A stretch of 64,000 nt of DNA from Actinopolyspora lacussalsi subsp. righensis (GCF_900116555.1 NZ_FPAT01000004.1:1-64000); one strand, 5' to 3'. Counted from the first letter of the stretch, positions 51,980 to 63,772 are shown. Numbers and translations: made by a program. Notes: generated by a model from the letters alone, not told the origin.

Positions 51980-52429
51980 TCAGCGCTCCTGCTTGGTGGC
52001 GCTGCCGCCCGCGGCCGTGATCTTGTCCTTGGCACTGCCCGTGAACGCGTGCGCGGTCACGTCCAGCTTCACCCCATCGAGATCCCCGCCGCCGAGGATC
52101 TTGACGAGTTCGCCCTTCTTGAGCAGTCCGGAGGCGATCAACTCGTCGATGCCGACCTTGCCACCCTGCGGGAAGCGCTCGGCCAGCTTGCCGATGTTGA
52201 TGCCCTGGTACTCGACGCGGTTCGGGTTCTTGAAACCACGCAGCTTGGGCAGCCGGATCTGCAGCGGCATCTGGCCGCCCTCGAACCCGGGCGCCACTGT
52301 CTTACGCGCCTTGGTTCCCTTGGTGCCGCGCCCCGCGGTCTTGCCCTTGGAGGCTTCACCGCGGCCGACCCGGATCCTGCTCCGCTTGGAACCGGGAGCG
52401 GGCCGCAGATCGTGAATCTTGATGGCCAT
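51980..52429 (-). CDS. rplO: 50S ribosomal protein L15
   Basis: A 149-residue protein. The Gly/Arg-rich start [19 protein letters not shown] and the later [18 protein letters not shown] are characteristic. ATG at 52429 overlaps the rpmD stop by one base (TAATG). Last gene before the spc terminator. Confidence 0.97.
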   Translation of the reverse strand: MAIKIHDLRPAPGSKRSRIRVGRGEASKGKTAGRGTKGTKARKTVAPGFEGGQMPLQIRLPKLRGFKNPNRVEYQGINIGKLAERFPQGGKVGIDELIASGLLKKGELVKILGGGDLDGVKLDVTAHAFTGSAKDKITAAGGSATKQER

Positions 52430-52614
52430 TACTCGACGACCTCCTCGACCGAAACAAGGTGGCCGACGGTGTCGACCTGACCACGAACCGTGGGACTGTT
52501 CGGCCGAACGACCGTCTGGCCGATCTTACGCAGCCCGAGGGTGCGCATGGCGTCACGCTGGTTGGGCTTGGTGCCGACCAGACCACGCGTCTGGGTGATC
52601 TTGAGTTTGTTCAT
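52429..52614 (-). CDS. rpmD: 50S ribosomal protein L30
   Basis: A 61-residue single-domain ferredoxin-like fold. [19 protein letters not shown] and [15 protein letters not shown] are typical. ATG at 52614; longer frame not conserved. Between rpsE and rplO. Confidence 0.97.
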   Translation of the reverse strand: MNKLKITQTRGLVGTKPNQRDAMRTLGLRKIGQTVVRPNSPTVRGQVDTVGHLVSVEEVVE

Positions 52615-52618
52615 CGGC

Positions 52619-53230
52619 TCAGACCTCCTGACCCGCGCGCTGGCGCAGCATCCGGGCGGGAGCCACGTCCTCCATCGGGAGACCACGGCGGGCCGCGACC
52701 TCCTCGGGACGCTGCAGCTCCTTCAGCGCCGTGACGGTGGCCTGCACGATGTTGAGCGCGTTGCCGCTGCCCAGCGACTTGCTCAGCACGTCGTGCACAC
52801 CGGCACACTCCAGCACCGCACGGACCGGGCCACCCGCGATGACACCGGTACCCGGGCTGGCCGGGCGCAGCAGCACCTTGCCCGCGGCGTCCTCACCCTG
52901 CACCGGGTGAGTGATGGTGCCCGCGACCCGCGGTACGCGGAAGTAGTTCTTCTTGGCTTCCTCGACCCCCTTGGCGATGGCGGAAGGCACTTCCTTGGCC
53001 TTGCCGTAACCAACGCCGACGAGGCCGTCGCCGTCACCGCAGACGACCAGCGCGGTGAAACTGAACCGCCGGCCACCCTTGACGACCTTCGCGACCCGGT
53101 TGATGGTCACTACACGTTCGAACTGCGGGGATTTTTCCTGGGCCGCCCCGCCACGGCCGCCGTCGCGGCGGTCCTTGCGGTCCTTGCCGCCGGATTCCGA
53201 ACCGCCTTCACGCCGAGTGCGTCCAGGCAT
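52619..53230 (-). CDS. rpsE: 30S ribosomal protein S5
   Basis: A 203-residue protein important for decoding accuracy. Double-stranded-RNA-binding N-domain begins at [19 protein letters not shown]; the C-domain has [16 protein letters not shown] charged N-terminal extension (about 38 residues, rich in Gly, Arg, Glu) is typical of the phylum. Confidence 0.97.
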   Translation of the reverse strand: MPGRTRREGGSESGGKDRKDRRDGGRGGAAQEKSPQFERVVTINRVAKVVKGGRRFSFTALVVCGDGDGLVGVGYGKAKEVPSAIAKGVEEAKKNYFRVPRVAGTITHPVQGEDAAGKVLLRPASPGTGVIAGGPVRAVLECAGVHDVLSKSLGSGNALNIVQATVTALKELQRPEEVAARRGLPMEDVAPARMLRQRAGQEV

Positions 53231-53295
53231 CAGGCGTCCCTTCCGTTACGTGCTGTCATCCTTCGTACGACGACGATGTGGTTATTGCGCACTTC

Positions 53296-53700
53296 TCAGA
53301 ACTCCAGACCGCCGCCACGCGCGGCATCCGCGAGAGCCGCGACCCGACCGTGGTAGGCGTTGCCGCCACGGTCGAACACGACCTTCTCGACTCCTGCCTC
53401 GCTGGCCCGCTGCGCGACCAACTCACCCACGCGGGTGGACTGGGCCGTCTTGTCTCCCTCGAACGAGCGCATGTCGGGCTCGTGCGTGGAGGCGGCAGCC
53501 AGGGTGTGACCGATCGTGTCGTCGATGACCTGCGCGACGATGTGCTTGGTGGATCGGCTGACAACCAGACGCGGCCGCTGCGGGGTGCCGCTGATCTTCT
53601 TGCGGATTCGAACGTGCCGCTGGTTCCGGGCACGGCGACGCACGCCCGCGACGCTCTTGCCCACCGGCTTCTTCCTGGTGGCTGTGGTGCTCTCGCTCAT
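53296..53700 (-). CDS. rplR: 50S ribosomal protein L18
   Basis: A 134-residue 5S rRNA-binding protein. [18 protein letters not shown] and [18 protein letters not shown] are signatures. ATG at 53700 is used; GTG at 53706, overlapping the rplF stop, would add two residues. Confidence 0.96.
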   Translation of the reverse strand: MSESTTATRKKPVGKSVAGVRRRARNQRHVRIRKKISGTPQRPRLVVSRSTKHIVAQVIDDTIGHTLAAASTHEPDMRSFEGDKTAQSTRVGELVAQRASEAGVEKVVFDRGGNAYHGRVAALADAARGGGLEF

Positions 53701-53702
53701 GG

Positions 53703-54242
53703 TCACTTACCCGTCTTCCCGACCTTGCGGCGGATCTTCTCGCCCGCGTAGCGCACGCCCTTGCCGTTGTACGGCTCGGGCAGACGCAGCTTGCGGATCC
53801 TGGCGGCTACCTCGCCGACGAGCTGCTTGTCGACGCCCTTGACCGAAAGTTTGGCCGGGCCGTCCGTGGCGAACTCGATGCCTTCCGGGGGTTCCATGAC
53901 GACCGGGTGGCTGTAGCCGAGGGAGAACTCGAGGTTCTGCCCCTTCTGCACCACGCGGTAGCCCACGCCCTGGATTTCGAGATCCTTCTGGAAACCCTGA
54001 CTGACGCCGACAACCATGTTGTTGATCAGGCTGCGGGACAGACCGTGCAGCGAGCGGTTCGCACGCTCGTCGTCCGGACGTTTCACCAGCAGCGAGCCGT
54101 CCGAGTCCTGCTCGACCCTGATCGGTTCGGAAATGTTCTGTTGCAGCTTGCCCTTGGGGCCGTTCACCGTAACCGTCTGGCCGTCGATGCTCACATCGAC
54201 GCCGGAGGGAACGGTGATCGGCAACTTCCCGATGCGCGACAT
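53703..54242 (-). CDS. rplF: 50S ribosomal protein L6
   Basis: A 179-residue protein with two tandem L6 domains near the sarcin-ricin loop. [18 protein letters not shown] begins it; [19 protein letters not shown] ends the second domain. ATG at 54242. Confidence 0.97.
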   Translation of the reverse strand: MSRIGKLPITVPSGVDVSIDGQTVTVNGPKGKLQQNISEPIRVEQDSDGSLLVKRPDDERANRSLHGLSRSLINNMVVGVSQGFQKDLEIQGVGYRVVQKGQNLEFSLGYSHPVVMEPPEGIEFATDGPAKLSVKGVDKQLVGEVAARIRKLRLPEPYNGKGVRYAGEKIRRKVGKTGK

Positions 54243-54258
54243 ACCGTAAACTCCTCCT

Positions 54259-54657
54259 TCACCAGACGTAGGCGAGGACTTCCCCGCCCACACCGTTCCG
54301 CATCGCTTGGCGATCCGTCTGCAGACCGCTCGACGTCGAGATGATGGCGATGCCCAGTCCCCCCAGAACCTTGGGAAGGTTCGTGGACTTGGCATACACC
54401 CGCAGACCGGGCTTGGAAACCCGGCGCAGCCCGGTGATGGACTTCTCGCGGTTCGGGCCGAACTTGAGCTCCACGACCAGTTCCTTGGTCTTGGCGCCCT
54501 GCTGTTCACGAGAGCCGGCCACGTAACCCTCGCGCTGAAGAATGTCGGCGATGTTCGCCTTGATCTTGGAGTGCGGCATCACGATCTCGTCGTGGTACGC
54601 GCGACTCCCGTTGCGCAGACGTGTCAGCATGTCTGCGATCGGATCGGTCATCGTCAT
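54259..54657 (-). CDS. rpsH: 30S ribosomal protein S8
   Basis: A 132-residue central-domain protein; in other bacteria it also represses the spc operon. [17 protein letters not shown] starts it, and [17 protein letters not shown] forms the RNA-binding loop. Two early methionines (MTMT); the first is used. Confidence 0.97.
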   Translation of the reverse strand: MTMTDPIADMLTRLRNGSRAYHDEIVMPHSKIKANIADILQREGYVAGSREQQGAKTKELVVELKFGPNREKSITGLRRVSKPGLRVYAKSTNLPKVLGGLGIAIISTSSGLQTDRQAMRNGVGGEVLAYVW

Positions 54658-54890
54658 GGTGACCCTGTCAACCTTTCTCGTTCGGTTCCCCGGGCCCGGA
54701 TGCCGCGAACCGCGGTTCGCAGGTCTGGGCCCTGGCCTGAACGAAGTCGGGGTACTGGCTGCCCGCTCCCGAAGTAACTTCGCAGCGGTCAGTCCGTTGT
54801 CGTCGCGAGCCGTTGCCGGGCTGCAGCCACTGGTTTCGGTACCGGTGACGAGACGCTCCGTCGTCGGTGGAGCCGCCCCGCCGCACTACC

Positions 54891-55076
54891 TCACCAGGAG
54901 GACTTGCTAACCCCGGGCAGCTCGCCCGCGTGGGCCATCTCGCGGAAGCAGATCCGGCAGAGTCCGAACTTCCGCAGGACCGCCCGGGACCTTCCGCAAC
55001 GCTGGCAACGAGTGTAGGTACGCACCCGGAACTTCGGCTTGCGTGCCGCCTTGTTGATCAGTGCTTTCTTGGCCAT
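54891..55076 (-). CDS. rpsN: 30S ribosomal protein S14, zinc-binding type
   Basis: A 61-residue short S14 (type Z). Four zinc cysteines are in [10 protein letters not shown] and GLCRICFRE. It is separated from rpsH by 233 bases in which I see no gene. Confidence 0.97.
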   Translation of the reverse strand: MAKKALINKAARKPKFRVRTYTRCQRCGRSRAVLRKFGLCRICFREMAHAGELPGVSKSSW

Positions 55077-55119
55077 CGGCCCAGTTCTCCTAGTCTCGAT
55101 CCGCAGCGACGGCCACGAG

Positions 55120-55695
55120 TCACTGTTCCCGGAACGGGAATCCCAGCTGCCGCAGCAGCGACCTGCCTTCTTCGTCGGTGGTGGCCGTTGTCACTACCGT
55201 GATGTCCATACCGCGCGAACGGTCGATCGAGTCCTGGTCGATCTCGTGGAACATCGACTGGTCGTTGAGACCGAACGTGTAGTTGCCGTTACCGTCGAAC
55301 TGCTTCGGCGACAGACCCCGGAAGTCCCGGATCCGCGGCAGGGAGATGGAGACCAACCGGTCCACGAACTCCCACATCCGTGCGCCGCGCAGCGTCGCCC
55401 TGGCGCCGATCGGCATACCCTCGCGGACCTTGAACTGCGCGATGGACTTGCGTGCCTTGCGCACCTCGGCGCGCTGGCCGGTGATAGTCGCGAGGTCGCG
55501 AACCGCGCCCTCGATCAGTTTGCTGTCCCGCGCGGCATCGCCCACACCCATGTTGACGACGACCTTGACCATGCCCGGCACCAGCATCGGGTTGGAGTAC
55601 TCGAACTCCTCCTTGAGCGCCGGTACGATCTCGTCGCGGTAGCGGGCCTTCAGCCGCGGGACAATCCTCTCGGTGTTCTTCTCAGTGGTAGTCAC
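55120..55695 (-). CDS. rplE: 50S ribosomal protein L5
   Basis: A 191-residue protein bound to 5S rRNA and forming a bridge with S13. [19 protein letters not shown] and [19 protein letters not shown] are diagnostic. Between rplX and rpsN. Confidence 0.97.
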   Translation of the reverse strand: MTTTEKNTERIVPRLKARYRDEIVPALKEEFEYSNPMLVPGMVKVVVNMGVGDAARDSKLIEGAVRDLATITGQRAEVRKARKSIAQFKVREGMPIGARATLRGARMWEFVDRLVSISLPRIRDFRGLSPKQFDGNGNYTFGLNDQSMFHEIDQDSIDRSRGMDITVVTTATTDEEGRSLLRQLGFPFREQ

Positions 55696-55698
55696 GAG

Positions 55699-56013
55699 TT
55701 AGATGTCCTTACCGTTGCGGCGAGAGATCCGAACCTTCTTGCCGTCTTCACCGGTGCGGTAGCCGACGCGGGTGGGCTTACCGTCCGAGTCCACGACCAT
55801 GACGTTGCTGACGTGGATCGCGGCTTCCTGCGTCACGATGCCGCCGGACTGCGCACCACGCTCGGTACGCGAGACGCGCGTGTGCTTCTTGATCTGGTTG
55901 ACGCCCTCGACCAGCACACGCTCCCGACTCGGGAAGGCCTGGATGACCTTGCCCCGGGCACCCTTGTCCTTACCGGCGATGACGACGACCGTGTCGCCCT
56001 TCTTCACCTTCAT
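55699..56013 (-). CDS. rplX: 50S ribosomal protein L24
   Basis: A 104-residue assembly initiator with a KOW motif ([20 protein letters not shown]). ATG at 56013 overlaps the rplN stop as TGATG, and GGAGGTG within the rplN end is its ribosome site, so the two are coupled. Confidence 0.97.
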   Translation of the reverse strand: MKVKKGDTVVVIAGKDKGARGKVIQAFPSRERVLVEGVNQIKKHTRVSRTERGAQSGGIVTQEAAIHVSNVMVVDSDGKPTRVGYRTGEDGKKVRISRRNGKDI

Positions 56014-56381
56014 CACAGCACCTCCGGCGCGAGTGAGATGATCTTCATGAACTTCTTCTCACGCAGCTCACGCCCGACGGGGCCGAAGATACGGGTACCT
56101 CGGGGGTCACCACCCGGCCTGACCAGGACGGCGGCGTTCTCGTCGAACCGGATGTAGGAACCGTCCGGACGACGCTTTTCCTTCTTCTGGCGGACGATTA
56201 CCGCCTTGACCACATCACCACGCTTGACACCGGCGGCGGGAATGGCTTCCTTGACGGTAGCCACCACCACGTCGCCGATACCCGCGTAGCGCCGACCGGA
56301 ACCACCGAGCACCCTGATCGTGAGGATCTCCTTGGCCCCGGTGTTGTCGGCGACTCGCAGTCGCGACTCCTGCTGGATCAC
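56013..56381 (-). CDS. rplN: 50S ribosomal protein L14
   Basis: A 122-residue protein. [19 protein letters not shown] and [20 protein letters not shown] are signatures. GTG at 56381 follows GGAGTAAAG. First gene of the spc operon here. Confidence 0.97.
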   Translation of the reverse strand: MIQQESRLRVADNTGAKEILTIRVLGGSGRRYAGIGDVVVATVKEAIPAAGVKRGDVVKAVIVRQKKEKRRPDGSYIRFDENAAVLVRPGGDPRGTRIFGPVGRELREKKFMKIISLAPEVL

Positions 56382-56471
56382 CTTTACTCCTGACCCTAAG
56401 TTTCCGCACACGCTGTGCGGAGACACTTTGGCACGCCCGATTTCCGACCCGGCATGCGCGGTCACAACAAC

Positions 56472-56501
56472 CCGCGGGGGGCTTGCCGCCGCCCCCCGCG
56501 G
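56472..56501 (-). terminator. Hairpin between rpsQ and rplN
   Basis: Perfect 11-bp stem CCGCGGGGGGC (56472-56482) and GCCCCCCGCGG (56491-56501). It marks the boundary between S10 and spc operons, though without T-run. Confidence 0.6.
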
Positions 56502-56507
56502 ATGGCG

Positions 56508-56786
56508 TTACTTGGCCTTTTCCTGGATCTCGACCAACCGCCAGCGCTTCGAGGCCGACAGCGGACGAGTCTCCATCAGCGACACCCGGTCGCCGATGCC
56601 CGCCTCGTTGTTCTCGTCATGCGCCTTGACCTTGGTGGTCTTGCGCATGATCTTGCCGTAGAGCGGGTGCTTCTTACGGTCCTCGAGGGCCACGACCACC
56701 GTCTTGTCCATCTTGTCCGAGACGACGTAGCCCTCACGGGTCTTGCGCTGGTTGCGCTGCTGCTCTTGCGTGACTGTTTCGCTCAT
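56508..56786 (-). CDS. rpsQ: 30S ribosomal protein S17
   Basis: A 92-residue OB-fold protein. [20 protein letters not shown] and the basic [19 protein letters not shown] are conserved. The ATG overlaps the rpmC stop (ATGA). Last S10 operon gene. Confidence 0.97.
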   Translation of the reverse strand: MSETVTQEQQRNQRKTREGYVVSDKMDKTVVVALEDRKKHPLYGKIMRKTTKVKAHDENNEAGIGDRVSLMETRPLSASKRWRLVEIQEKAK

Positions 56787-57025
56787 GCCGCGCCCTCCTC
56801 GGCGCCCTCGGGAGACACTGAGAGGCCCAGCTCACGTTCACGCATGATCGTGTAGATCCGAGCGATGTCCCGACGAACGACGCGCAACCTTCGGTTGTTC
56901 TGCAATTGCCCGGTAGCCATCTGGAACCGAAGGTTGAACAGCTCCTCCTTCGATTCACGCAGCCGGGAGACGAGCTCCTCGTCGTTGAGTTCCCGGAGCT
57001 CGGTAGCGGTGACACCAGCCGCCAT
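56783..57025 (-). CDS. rpmC: 50S ribosomal protein L29
   Basis: An 80-residue two-helix protein near the peptide exit. [20 protein letters not shown] and [12 protein letters not shown] are characteristic. ATG overlaps the rplP stop by one base. Short acidic tail EGAEEGAA. Confidence 0.97.
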   Translation of the reverse strand: MAAGVTATELRELNDEELVSRLRESKEELFNLRFQMATGQLQNNRRLRVVRRDIARIYTIMRERELGLSVSPEGAEEGAA

Positions 57026-57444
57026 CAGAAGTCACCACCCTCGCGGGACACGATCTTGCACTTCATCGGAAGCTTGTGGACCGCGCGCCTCAGTGCCTCG
57101 TAAGCGATCTTTTCGTTCGGGTAGTTCAGCTCGAAAACCACCCGGCCCGGCTTGACGTTGGCGATCCAGTACTCCGGCGAACCCTTACCGGAACCCATGC
57201 GGGTCTCGGCCGGCTTCTTGGTCAGCGGGCGGTCCGGGAAGATGTTGATCCACACCTTGCCGCCACGCTTGACGTGCCTGGTAATCGCGATACGGGCCGA
57301 CTCGATCTGCCGGTTGGTCACGTAGGCGTGTTCCAGCGCCTGGATGCCGTACTCGCCGAAGTTGATCCGGGTGCCGCCCTTGGCGAAGCCCTTACGCTTC
57401 GGCGCGTGGCTCTTGCGCCACCTGACCTTGCGTGGGACGAGCAC
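57025..57444 (-). CDS. rplP: 50S ribosomal protein L16
   Basis: A 139-residue protein near the A-site t[22 protein letters not shown] and [18 protein letters not shown] are typical; the end [16 protein letters not shown] is complete. GTG start. Confidence 0.97.
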   Translation of the reverse strand: MLVPRKVRWRKSHAPKRKGFAKGGTRINFGEYGIQALEHAYVTNRQIESARIAITRHVKRGGKVWINIFPDRPLTKKPAETRMGSGKGSPEYWIANVKPGRVVFELNYPNEKIAYEALRRAVHKLPMKCKIVSREGGDF

Positions 57445-57447
57445 TTG

Positions 57448-58371
57448 TCAGTCCTCCGTCTTCTCATCAGCGTGCGGCTCGCTGACAGCCGGAGCGTTCG
57501 CGGCGGCGGCGTCCGTCGCCGTCTGCTCCTGCTGCGGGCTCTCCGCGGAGCCACCGGACTTACCGCCCTTGGCTGCGGCACGGCCGCCCTCGGTGCCCAC
57601 GTTCGTGGTGCCGGAGGCACCCGAACGACGACGGCCGCCACGCTCGGAACGGCCGCCACGGCCGCCCTCGCGACCGCCACCACCGCCGCCGCCCTCGCCG
57701 CGCGGCGGGCGCACCTCGGACTCCTGCTGCTTCTGCTTCAGGCCGCCGATGAGCTCGCCCTTGTAGATCCAGACCTTCACACCGATCCGGCCGAAGGTCG
57801 TACGAGCCTCGAAGAACCCGTAGTCCATGTCCGCACGCAGCGTGTGCAGCGGCACCTGGCCCTCACGGTAGAACTCCGAGCGGGACATCTCGGCGCCGCC
57901 GAGCCTGCCACTGCACTGCACCCGGATTCCCTTGACCTGGGAGGAGCGCATGGCCGACTGGATGCCCTTGCGCATGGCCCTGCGGAAGGACACCCGGTTC
58001 GACAGCTGCTCGGCGATCCCCTGGGCGACCAGCTGAGCGTCGGCCTCGGAGTTCTTGACCTCGAGGATGTTGAGCTGAACCTGCTTACCGGTCAGCTTCT
58101 CCAGCGAACCGCGGATGCGGTCCGCCTCGGCACCCCGCCGACCGATGACGATTCCCGGCCGTGCGGTGTGAATGTCCACCCTCACCCGCTCGCGAGTGCG
58201 CTCGATCTCCACCTTGGAGATCCCGGCGCGCTCCATCCCGCGGGAGAGATGACGGCGGATCTTGACGTCCTCCGCGACGTACTCCGCGTATTGCTTGTCG
58301 GCGTACCAGCGCGACTTCCAGTCCGTGGTGATGCCGAGCCGGAAGCCGTGCGGGTTGATTTTCTGACCCAC
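57448..58371 (-). CDS. rpsC: 30S ribosomal protein S3
   Basis: A 307-residue protein, with the KH domain ([20 protein letters not shown]) and C-domain ending near residue 220 ([14 protein letters not shown]). Beyond that lies a Gly/Arg-rich stretch ([20 protein letters not shown]) and an acidic Ala-rich end, an actinobacterial extension of unknown role. Confidence 0.97.
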   Translation of the reverse strand: MGQKINPHGFRLGITTDWKSRWYADKQYAEYVAEDVKIRRHLSRGMERAGISKVEIERTRERVRVDIHTARPGIVIGRRGAEADRIRGSLEKLTGKQVQLNILEVKNSEADAQLVAQGIAEQLSNRVSFRRAMRKGIQSAMRSSQVKGIRVQCSGRLGGAEMSRSEFYREGQVPLHTLRADMDYGFFEARTTFGRIGVKVWIYKGELIGGLKQKQQESEVRPPRGEGGGGGGGREGGRGGRSERGGRRRSGASGTTNVGTEGGRAAAKGGKSGGSAESPQQEQTATDAAAANAPAVSEPHADEKTED

Positions 58372-58796
58372 TACCGGGCACTCCCCTTCTGGCTGCGCTT
58401 ACGAGACTTGCCCTGGCCCTTCGGCTGGCGCGACTCGACCTCGACCGTGATGTGGCTGGTCCGCTTGCGGATCCGGAAGGCCCGGCCCTGAGCACGCGGG
58501 CGGAACCGCTTCAGCGTCGGTCCCTCGTCCACATACGCGCGGTGTACCCACAGCGTGCTCGGATCGAGCGCGTTGTTGTTCTCCGCGTTGGCCATCGCAC
58601 TGGCGAGCACCTTCGACACCTGACCGCTGGCGGTCTGCGGCGCGAACTTGAGCACGTCCAGGGCTTCGCTGGCGCTTCGACCCCTGATGAGATCGACCAC
58701 GCGCCGCGCCTTCATGGGCGACACGCGGACGAAGCGGGCCCGCGCCACTGCACGCGGATTCTCAACCGCGGCACTGTCGTCGGTACGGGCATTCAT
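58371..58796 (-). CDS. rplV: 50S ribosomal protein L22
   Basis: A 141-residue protein lining the peptide tunnel. [21 protein letters not shown] and [19 protein letters not shown] are signatures. The stop overlaps the rpsC start by one base. Confidence 0.97.
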   Translation of the reverse strand: MNARTDDSAAVENPRAVARARFVRVSPMKARRVVDLIRGRSASEALDVLKFAPQTASGQVSKVLASAMANAENNNALDPSTLWVHRAYVDEGPTLKRFRPRAQGRAFRIRKRTSHITVEVESRQPKGQGKSRKRSQKGSAR

Positions 58797-58865
58797 CCTG
58801 CTACCCCTTTGCCCCGGGTCGTCGAATCCGTGCGACGACCCGGCTCGTTCGTGTCACAAACCCGC

Positions 58866-59147
58866 TCAGCGGCGGCGAGACTTGCGGTCATCCTTGACGT
58901 GACCCTTGAAAGTGCGGGTCGGGGCGAACTCGCCGAGCTTGTGCCCGACCATGTTCTCGCTGATGAACACCGGCACGTGCTTGCGGCCGTCGTGCACCGC
59001 AATCGTGTGCCCCACCATGTCCGGGATGACCGTGGACCGGCGCGACCAGGTCTTGATCACCGTCTTCTTGTTGGACTCGTTCAGGGTGTCCACCTTCTTG
59101 AGCAGGTGGTCGTCCACGAACGGGCCCTTCTTCAGGCTACGTGGCAT
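58866..59147 (-). CDS. rpsS: 30S ribosomal protein S19
   Basis: A 93-residue head protein. [19 protein letters not shown] and [18 protein letters not shown] are characteristic. ATG start. Between rplB and rplV. Confidence 0.97.
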   Translation of the reverse strand: MPRSLKKGPFVDDHLLKKVDTLNESNKKTVIKTWSRRSTVIPDMVGHTIAVHDGRKHVPVFISENMVGHKLGEFAPTRTFKGHVKDDRKSRRR

Positions 59148-59165
59148 CGGTCGTTACCTCCCTGC

Positions 59166-60005
59166 TCAGCGCCGCTTCTTCTTGCCGGTGCGACGGCGCC
59201 GAACGATGAGCTTGTCACTGGGTTTGCTGCGGCGGCTACGACCCTCGGGCTTACCCTTCGGGTTGACCGGGTGACGACCACCGGAGGTGCGTCCCTCACC
59301 ACCGCCGTGCGGGTGGTCGATCGGGTTCATGACGACACCGCGGACGGTCGGGCGCTTGCCCTTCCAGCGGTTACGCCCCGCCTTGCCCCAGTTGATGTTG
59401 GAGTGCTCGGAGTTACCGACCTCGCCAACAGTGGCCCGGCAGCGGACATCGACGTTGCGGATCTCGCCCGAAGGCATCCGCAACTGGGCGTAAGGCCCTT
59501 CCTTGGCCACCAGCTGAACCCTGGTGCCCGCCGAACGAGCGATCTTCGCCCCACCACCGGGACGCAGCTCGATGGCGTGGATCACCGTACCGGTGGGGAT
59601 GTTGCGCATCGGCAGGTTGTTGCCCGGCTTGATGTCGGCCCGCGGCCCGCTCTCCACCATGTGGCCCTGCTGGACCTTGTTCGGGGCGATGATGTAACGC
59701 TTCTCGCCGTCCCGGTAGTGCAGCAGCGCGATGCGCGCGCTCCGGTTGGGGTCGTACTCGATGTGCGCGACCTTGGCCGGCACACCGTCCTTGTCGTTGC
59801 GGCGGAAGTCGATCACGCGGTAAGCACGCTTGTGACCGCCACCCTGGTGCCGAGTGGTGATCCGGCCGTGCCCGTTCCGGCCGCCCTTGCCGTGCAGCGG
59901 ACGGACCAGCGACTTCTCCGGGTGGGATCGGGTGATCTCGGAGAAATCGGCCACGCTCGAACCGCGACGGCCCGCCGTCGTCGGCTTGTACTTGCGAATG
60001 CCCAT
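59166..60005 (-). CDS. rplB: 50S ribosomal protein L2
   Basis: A 279-residue protein needed for peptidyl transfer. [18 protein letters not shown] holds the conserved histidine near the active centre. The start [16 protein letters not shown] and basic end TGKKKRR are full. Confidence 0.98.
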   Translation of the reverse strand: MGIRKYKPTTAGRRGSSVADFSEITRSHPEKSLVRPLHGKGGRNGHGRITTRHQGGGHKRAYRVIDFRRNDKDGVPAKVAHIEYDPNRSARIALLHYRDGEKRYIIAPNKVQQGHMVESGPRADIKPGNNLPMRNIPTGTVIHAIELRPGGGAKIARSAGTRVQLVAKEGPYAQLRMPSGEIRNVDVRCRATVGEVGNSEHSNINWGKAGRNRWKGKRPTVRGVVMNPIDHPHGGGEGRTSGGRHPVNPKGKPEGRSRRSKPSDKLIVRRRRTGKKKRR

Positions 60006-60052
60006 CTCTATCGCAGTCCTCAGTCTCCTTCGGTCGGTTGCGAACGCCCGCT

Positions 60053-60352
60053 TCAGGCGGCCGAACCGCCGAAGATCTCAATCGGCTTGCTATCGGGGGA
60101 CAGCGTCACGATCGCCCGCTTGGTGTCCTTGCGTTTGCCGAAACCGGTGCGGGTCCGCTTGCGCTTGCCCTGGCGGTTGATCGTGTTGACACTCTTGACC
60201 TGCACGCCGAAGATCTTCTCGACCGCGATCTTGATCTCGGTCTTGTTGGAGGTCGGGCGCACCAGGAACGTGTACTGGTTCTCCGAGATCAGGCCGTAGC
60301 TCTTCTCGGAGATCACCGGCGCGATGATGATGTCTCGCGGATCGGGGATCAC
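60053..60352 (-). CDS. rplW: 50S ribosomal protein L23
   Basis: A 99-residue exit-tunnel protein where trigger factor and SRP dock. [20 protein letters not shown] and the loop [15 protein letters not shown] are typical. GTG overlaps the rplD stop (GTGA). Confidence 0.97.
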   Translation of the reverse strand: MIPDPRDIIIAPVISEKSYGLISENQYTFLVRPTSNKTEIKIAVEKIFGVQVKSVNTINRQGKRKRTRTGFGKRKDTKRAIVTLSPDSKPIEIFGGSAA

Positions 60353-61047
60353 TGGTCTGCCTCCTCAGCCTGACTCGAAGTCGCGTCGGAAGTGACCGCG
60401 GTCTTGGCCGAACGACCCGGAGACCGTTCCGCGACGAAACGCTCGAAGGCTTCCTTGCTGAACACGACGTCGTCGTTGACCAGAACGTCGTAGGTGTTCA
60501 GCTGACCGGGGTCGATGATGTGCACGTGGGGGAGGTTGCGCAGGCTCAGCCACGCGTTCTCCTCGGTGCGGTTGAGCACCACCAGCACGCGCCGGGCGTC
60601 GGTGACGTTGCGCAGCGCGGCCTTGGCCTCCTTGGTGGAGGGCTTGTCACCGGTCGTCACCTGGTTGATGACGTGCAGCTGCTCGGAACGCGCCCGGTCG
60701 GAGAGGGCACCGCGCAGGGCGGCGGCCTTCATCTTCTTGGGCGTGCGCTGCGAGTAGTCGCGCGGGGTCGGGCCGTGCACCGTGCCACCGCCGACGAACT
60801 GCGGGGCGCGGATCGAACCCTGCCGGGCGTTACCGGTCCCCTTCTGGCGGTACGGCTTCTTGCTACCGCCGGAGACCTCGCCGCGGGTCTTGACCGAGTG
60901 CGTGCCCTGCCGGGCCGCCGCGAGCTGGGCGGTCACGACCTGGTGCATCAGCGGCACGTTCGCCTGCGCGTCGAACAGCTCCGCGGGCAGATCGACCTGC
61001 CCGTCGGTCTTGCCTTCCGGGGTACGGACGTCGAGCTTCGCGGCCAT
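60349..61047 (-). CDS. rplD: 50S ribosomal protein L4
   Basis: A 232-residue protein; in other bacteria it also regulates S10 transcription. The tunnel loop is in [15 protein letters not shown]. The C-terminus has a short Ser/Ala/Glu extension. ATG overlaps the rplC stop as TGATG. Confidence 0.97.
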   Translation of the reverse strand: MAAKLDVRTPEGKTDGQVDLPAELFDAQANVPLMHQVVTAQLAAARQGTHSVKTRGEVSGGSKKPYRQKGTGNARQGSIRAPQFVGGGTVHGPTPRDYSQRTPKKMKAAALRGALSDRARSEQLHVINQVTTGDKPSTKEAKAALRNVTDARRVLVVLNRTEENAWLSLRNLPHVHIIDPGQLNTYDVLVNDDVVFSKEAFERFVAERSPGRSAKTAVTSDATSSQAEEADQ

Positions 61048-61697
61048 CACGCACCACCCTTCGTAGAGCTCTTGACCAGCACGAGGCCACCGTTCGGGCC
61101 GGGAATGGCACCCTTGATCAGCAGCAGCCCGGACTCGTCGTCGACCCGGTGAACCTTGAGGTTCTGGGTGGTCACGCGGTTGCCGCCCATACGGCCGGGC
61201 ATCTTCTTGCCCTTGAACACCCTGGCGGGGTAAGCGCAACCACCGATCGAGCCCGGCTTGCGGTGCACGGCCTGGGTACCGTGACTCATCGGCTGCCTGC
61301 CGAAGTTGTACCGCTTGATCGTGCCCGCGAAGCCCTTGCCCTTGCTGGTGCCGACCACGTCGACCTGGGCACCCGACTCGAACACGTCGGCCTGCAGTTC
61401 CTGGCCGAGTTCGTAGTCGTTGGCGTCCGAGGTGCGCAGCTCGACCAGGTGACGACGCGGCGTCACTCCGGCACGGGCGAACTGGCCACCACGTGGCTTG
61501 CTCACCTTGCGCGGATCGATGGCGCCGAACGCCAGCTGCACGGCCTGGTAGCCGTCGTTCTCGTTGGTACGGATCTGGGTCACCAGGTTGGGCCCGGCCT
61601 GCACGACCGTCACCGGGACAACCCGGTTGTTGTCGTCGAAGACCTGGGTCATCCCGAGCTTGGTGCCCAGAATCCCCTTCATCTGCCTTTCAGACAT
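61047..61697 (-). CDS. rplC: 50S ribosomal protein L3
   Basis: A 216-residue protein near the peptidyl transferase centre. [19 protein letters not shown] and the loop [20 protein letters not shown] are conserved. Confidence 0.97.
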   Translation of the reverse strand: MSERQMKGILGTKLGMTQVFDDNNRVVPVTVVQAGPNLVTQIRTNENDGYQAVQLAFGAIDPRKVSKPRGGQFARAGVTPRRHLVELRTSDANDYELGQELQADVFESGAQVDVVGTSKGKGFAGTIKRYNFGRQPMSHGTQAVHRKPGSIGGCAYPARVFKGKKMPGRMGGNRVTTQNLKVHRVDDESGLLLIKGAIPGPNGGLVLVKSSTKGGA

Positions 61698-61748
61698 GGG
61701 TCTCGTTCTCTCCGCCGCCTGTCACTGAAACGAATGCGCGTCGACCGC

Positions 61749-62054
61749 TCACTGAATATTCACATCGACACTGGCCGGCAGGTCGATGCGCATGAGCGCA
61801 TCCACCGTCTTGGGTGTCGGCTCGACGATGTCGATGAGTCGCTTGTGCGTCCGCATCTCGAAGTGCTCCCGCGAGTCCTTGTACTTGTGCGGGGAGCGGA
61901 TGACGCAGTAGACGTTCTTCTCGGTAGGCAGCGGCACCGGCCCGACGACCGAAGCGCCGGTGCGCGTCACGGTCTCGACGATCTTGCGCGCGGACGCGTC
62001 GATCGCCTCGTGGTCGTAGGCCTTGAGCCGGATGCGGATCTTCTGTCCCGCCAT
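61749..62054 (-). CDS. rpsJ: 30S ribosomal protein S10
   Basis: A 101-residue protein, also known as NusE for its role with NusB in antitermination. [18 protein letters not shown] and [13 protein letters not shown] are conserved. ATG at 62054. It heads the S10 operon. Confidence 0.98.
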   Translation of the reverse strand: MAGQKIRIRLKAYDHEAIDASARKIVETVTRTGASVVGPVPLPTEKNVYCVIRSPHKYKDSREHFEMRTHKRLIDIVEPTPKTVDALMRIDLPASVDVNIQ

Positions 62055-62537
62055 AGTGGCTTGCCGTTCCTCTAGTCTCGTGCCGCTAGTACCTAGCGCG
62101 GTGCGCAGACCCGGCGCCGACGTCGCGGCGACCCGGCGGCCACGTGCTGAAGCGCACGTACCTGCCCGATCTCGCGAACGCGACACCACGGTTTCGCAGC
62201 CCGCCCCTGTTCAGGTGTCTGGGTGCCCGGTACACGCGGTCGGGCGTGTCGCCCGCGCGACGCAACCGGTCCCATCGATCCACGCCGATGAGATGGATCC
62301 GCAGGGATCCGTACACCTCGGGTTGCCACCTAATCGGCCCCGGCCGGAACGTCTGTCCGGCGGCACCCGCGCAACCGGAACGCCGCCCCGCGAAGGAAAT
62401 TCACGGCAACGGCGTGCCCACGTCGAAGCGGCCGAACCGATCACGAACCGTGATTCACACGGGTCAGGAAGTTCGGCCGCCTCAACAGGCAACCCGTTCA
62501 GGGTGACACACCGAGTGCGTCGCCCCTGAATCGGGGT
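62055..62537. promoter_or_regulatory. S10 operon upstream region
   Basis: About 480 bases with no credible gene between tuf and rpsJ. It should contain the S10 promoter and leader. No L4-type leader structure could be picked out by eye. Confidence 0.45.
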
Positions 62538-62573
62538 GGGTTCCGGGTCCGGTCACCACCGGGTCCGGAACCC
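62538..62573 (-). terminator. Hairpin terminator after tuf
   Basis: GGGTTCCGGGTCCGGT (62538-62553) faces ACCGGGTCCGGAACCC (62558-62573): a 16-bp stem with two adjacent mismatches and a 4-base loop, six bases after the tuf stop. Confidence 0.75.
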
Positions 62574-62578
62574 TGCCA

Positions 62579-63772
62579 TTACTTGGTGACCTTGATGACG
62601 CGACCCGCGCCGACGGTACGGCCGCCCTCACGGATCGCGAAGCGCAGTCCTTCCTCCATGGCGATGGGCTGGATGAGCTGCACCGACATCTCCGTGTTGT
62701 CACCGGGCATGACCATCTCGGTGCCCTCGGGAAGGGTCACCACACCGGTCACGTCGGTGGTACGGAAGTAGAACTGCGGACGGTAGTTGTTGAAGAACGG
62801 CGTGTGCCTGCCGCCCTCGTCCTTGGACAGGATGTAGACCTGCGCCTCGAACTCGGTGTGCGGGGTGGTGGTGCCGGGCTTGATGACAACCATGCCCCGC
62901 TCGACGTCCTCACGCTTGACACCACGCAGCAGCAGACCGACGTTGTCGCCGGCCTCACCGCTGTCGAGCAGCTTGCGGAACATCTCGACACCGGTGACGG
63001 TCGTGCTGATCGGCTTCTCCTTGATGCCGACCATCTCGACGTTCTCGTTCACCTTGATGACACCGCGCTCGACACGGCCGGTGACCACGGTCCCGCGACC
63101 GGTGATGGAGAAGACGTCCTCCACCGGCATCAGGAACGGCTGGTCGGTGGCACGCTGCGGGTCCGGAACGCTGGAGTCCACCGCGTTGAGCAGCTCCATG
63201 ATCTTCTGGCCCCACTCGGCGTCGCCCTCCAGGGCCTTCAGCGCCGAGACACGGACGATCGGTACGTCGTCGCCCGGGAAGTCCTGCTCGCTGAGGAGCT
63301 CACGGACCTCCATCTCGACCAGGTCCATGATCTCCTCGTCGTCGACCATGTCGGCCTTGTTCAGCGCGACGAGGATGTAGGGGACGCCGACCTGCTTCGC
63401 CAGCAGCACGTGCTCGCGGGTCTGCGGCATCGGGCCGTCGGTGGCGGCCACGACCAGGATCGCACCGTCCATCTGGGCGGCACCGGTGATCATGTTCTTC
63501 ACGTAGTCCGCGTGGCCCGGAGCGTCCACGTGGGCGTAGTGCCGCGCCTCGGTCTGGTACTCGACGTGCGCGATCTGAATCGTGATCCCGCGGTCCTTCT
63601 CCTCCGGCGCCTTGTCGATGTCCTCGAAAGGCGTGTAGGGGTTCAGGTCCGGGTGGTTGTCGTGCAGGACCTTGGTGATAGCCGCGGTCAGTGTGGTTTT
63701 GCCGTGGTCAACGTGACCGATGGTCCCGATGTTGACGTGCGGCTTGTCCCTCTCGAACTTCGCCTTCGCCAC
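62579..63772 (-). CDS. tuf: Elongation factor Tu
   Basis: A 397-residue GTPase that carries aminoacyl-tRNA to the ribosome. G1 [11 protein letters not shown]2 [13 protein letters not shown]3 DAPGHADY, G4 NKAD and G5 SALKALEG are all present. ATG at 63772. The fusA gene lies directly upstream, as in the str operon. Confidence 0.98.
   Translation of the reverse strand: MAKAKFERDKPHVNIGTIGHVDHGKTTLTAAITKVLHDNHPDLNPYTPFEDIDKAPEEKDRGITIQIAHVEYQTEARHYAHVDAPGHADYVKNMITGAAQMDGAILVVAATDGPMPQTREHVLLAKQVGVPYILVALNKADMVDDEEIMDLVEMEVRELLSEQDFPGDDVPIVRVSALKALEGDAEWGQKIMELLNAVDSSVPDPQRATDQPFLMPVEDVFSITGRGTVVTGRVERGVIKVNENVEMVGIKEKPISTTVTGVEMFRKLLDSGEAGDNVGLLLRGVKREDVERGMVVIKPGTTTPHTEFEAQVYILSKDEGGRHTPFFNNYRPQFYFRTTDVTGVVTLPEGTEMVMPGDNTEMSVQLIQPIAMEEGLRFAIREGGRTVGAGRVIKVTK

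Noticed and set aside
54658-54890. Gap between rpsH and rpsN as a possible small ribosomal gene
   Set aside because: No conserved protein could be read in any frame, and rpsN to rpsH is complete without it.
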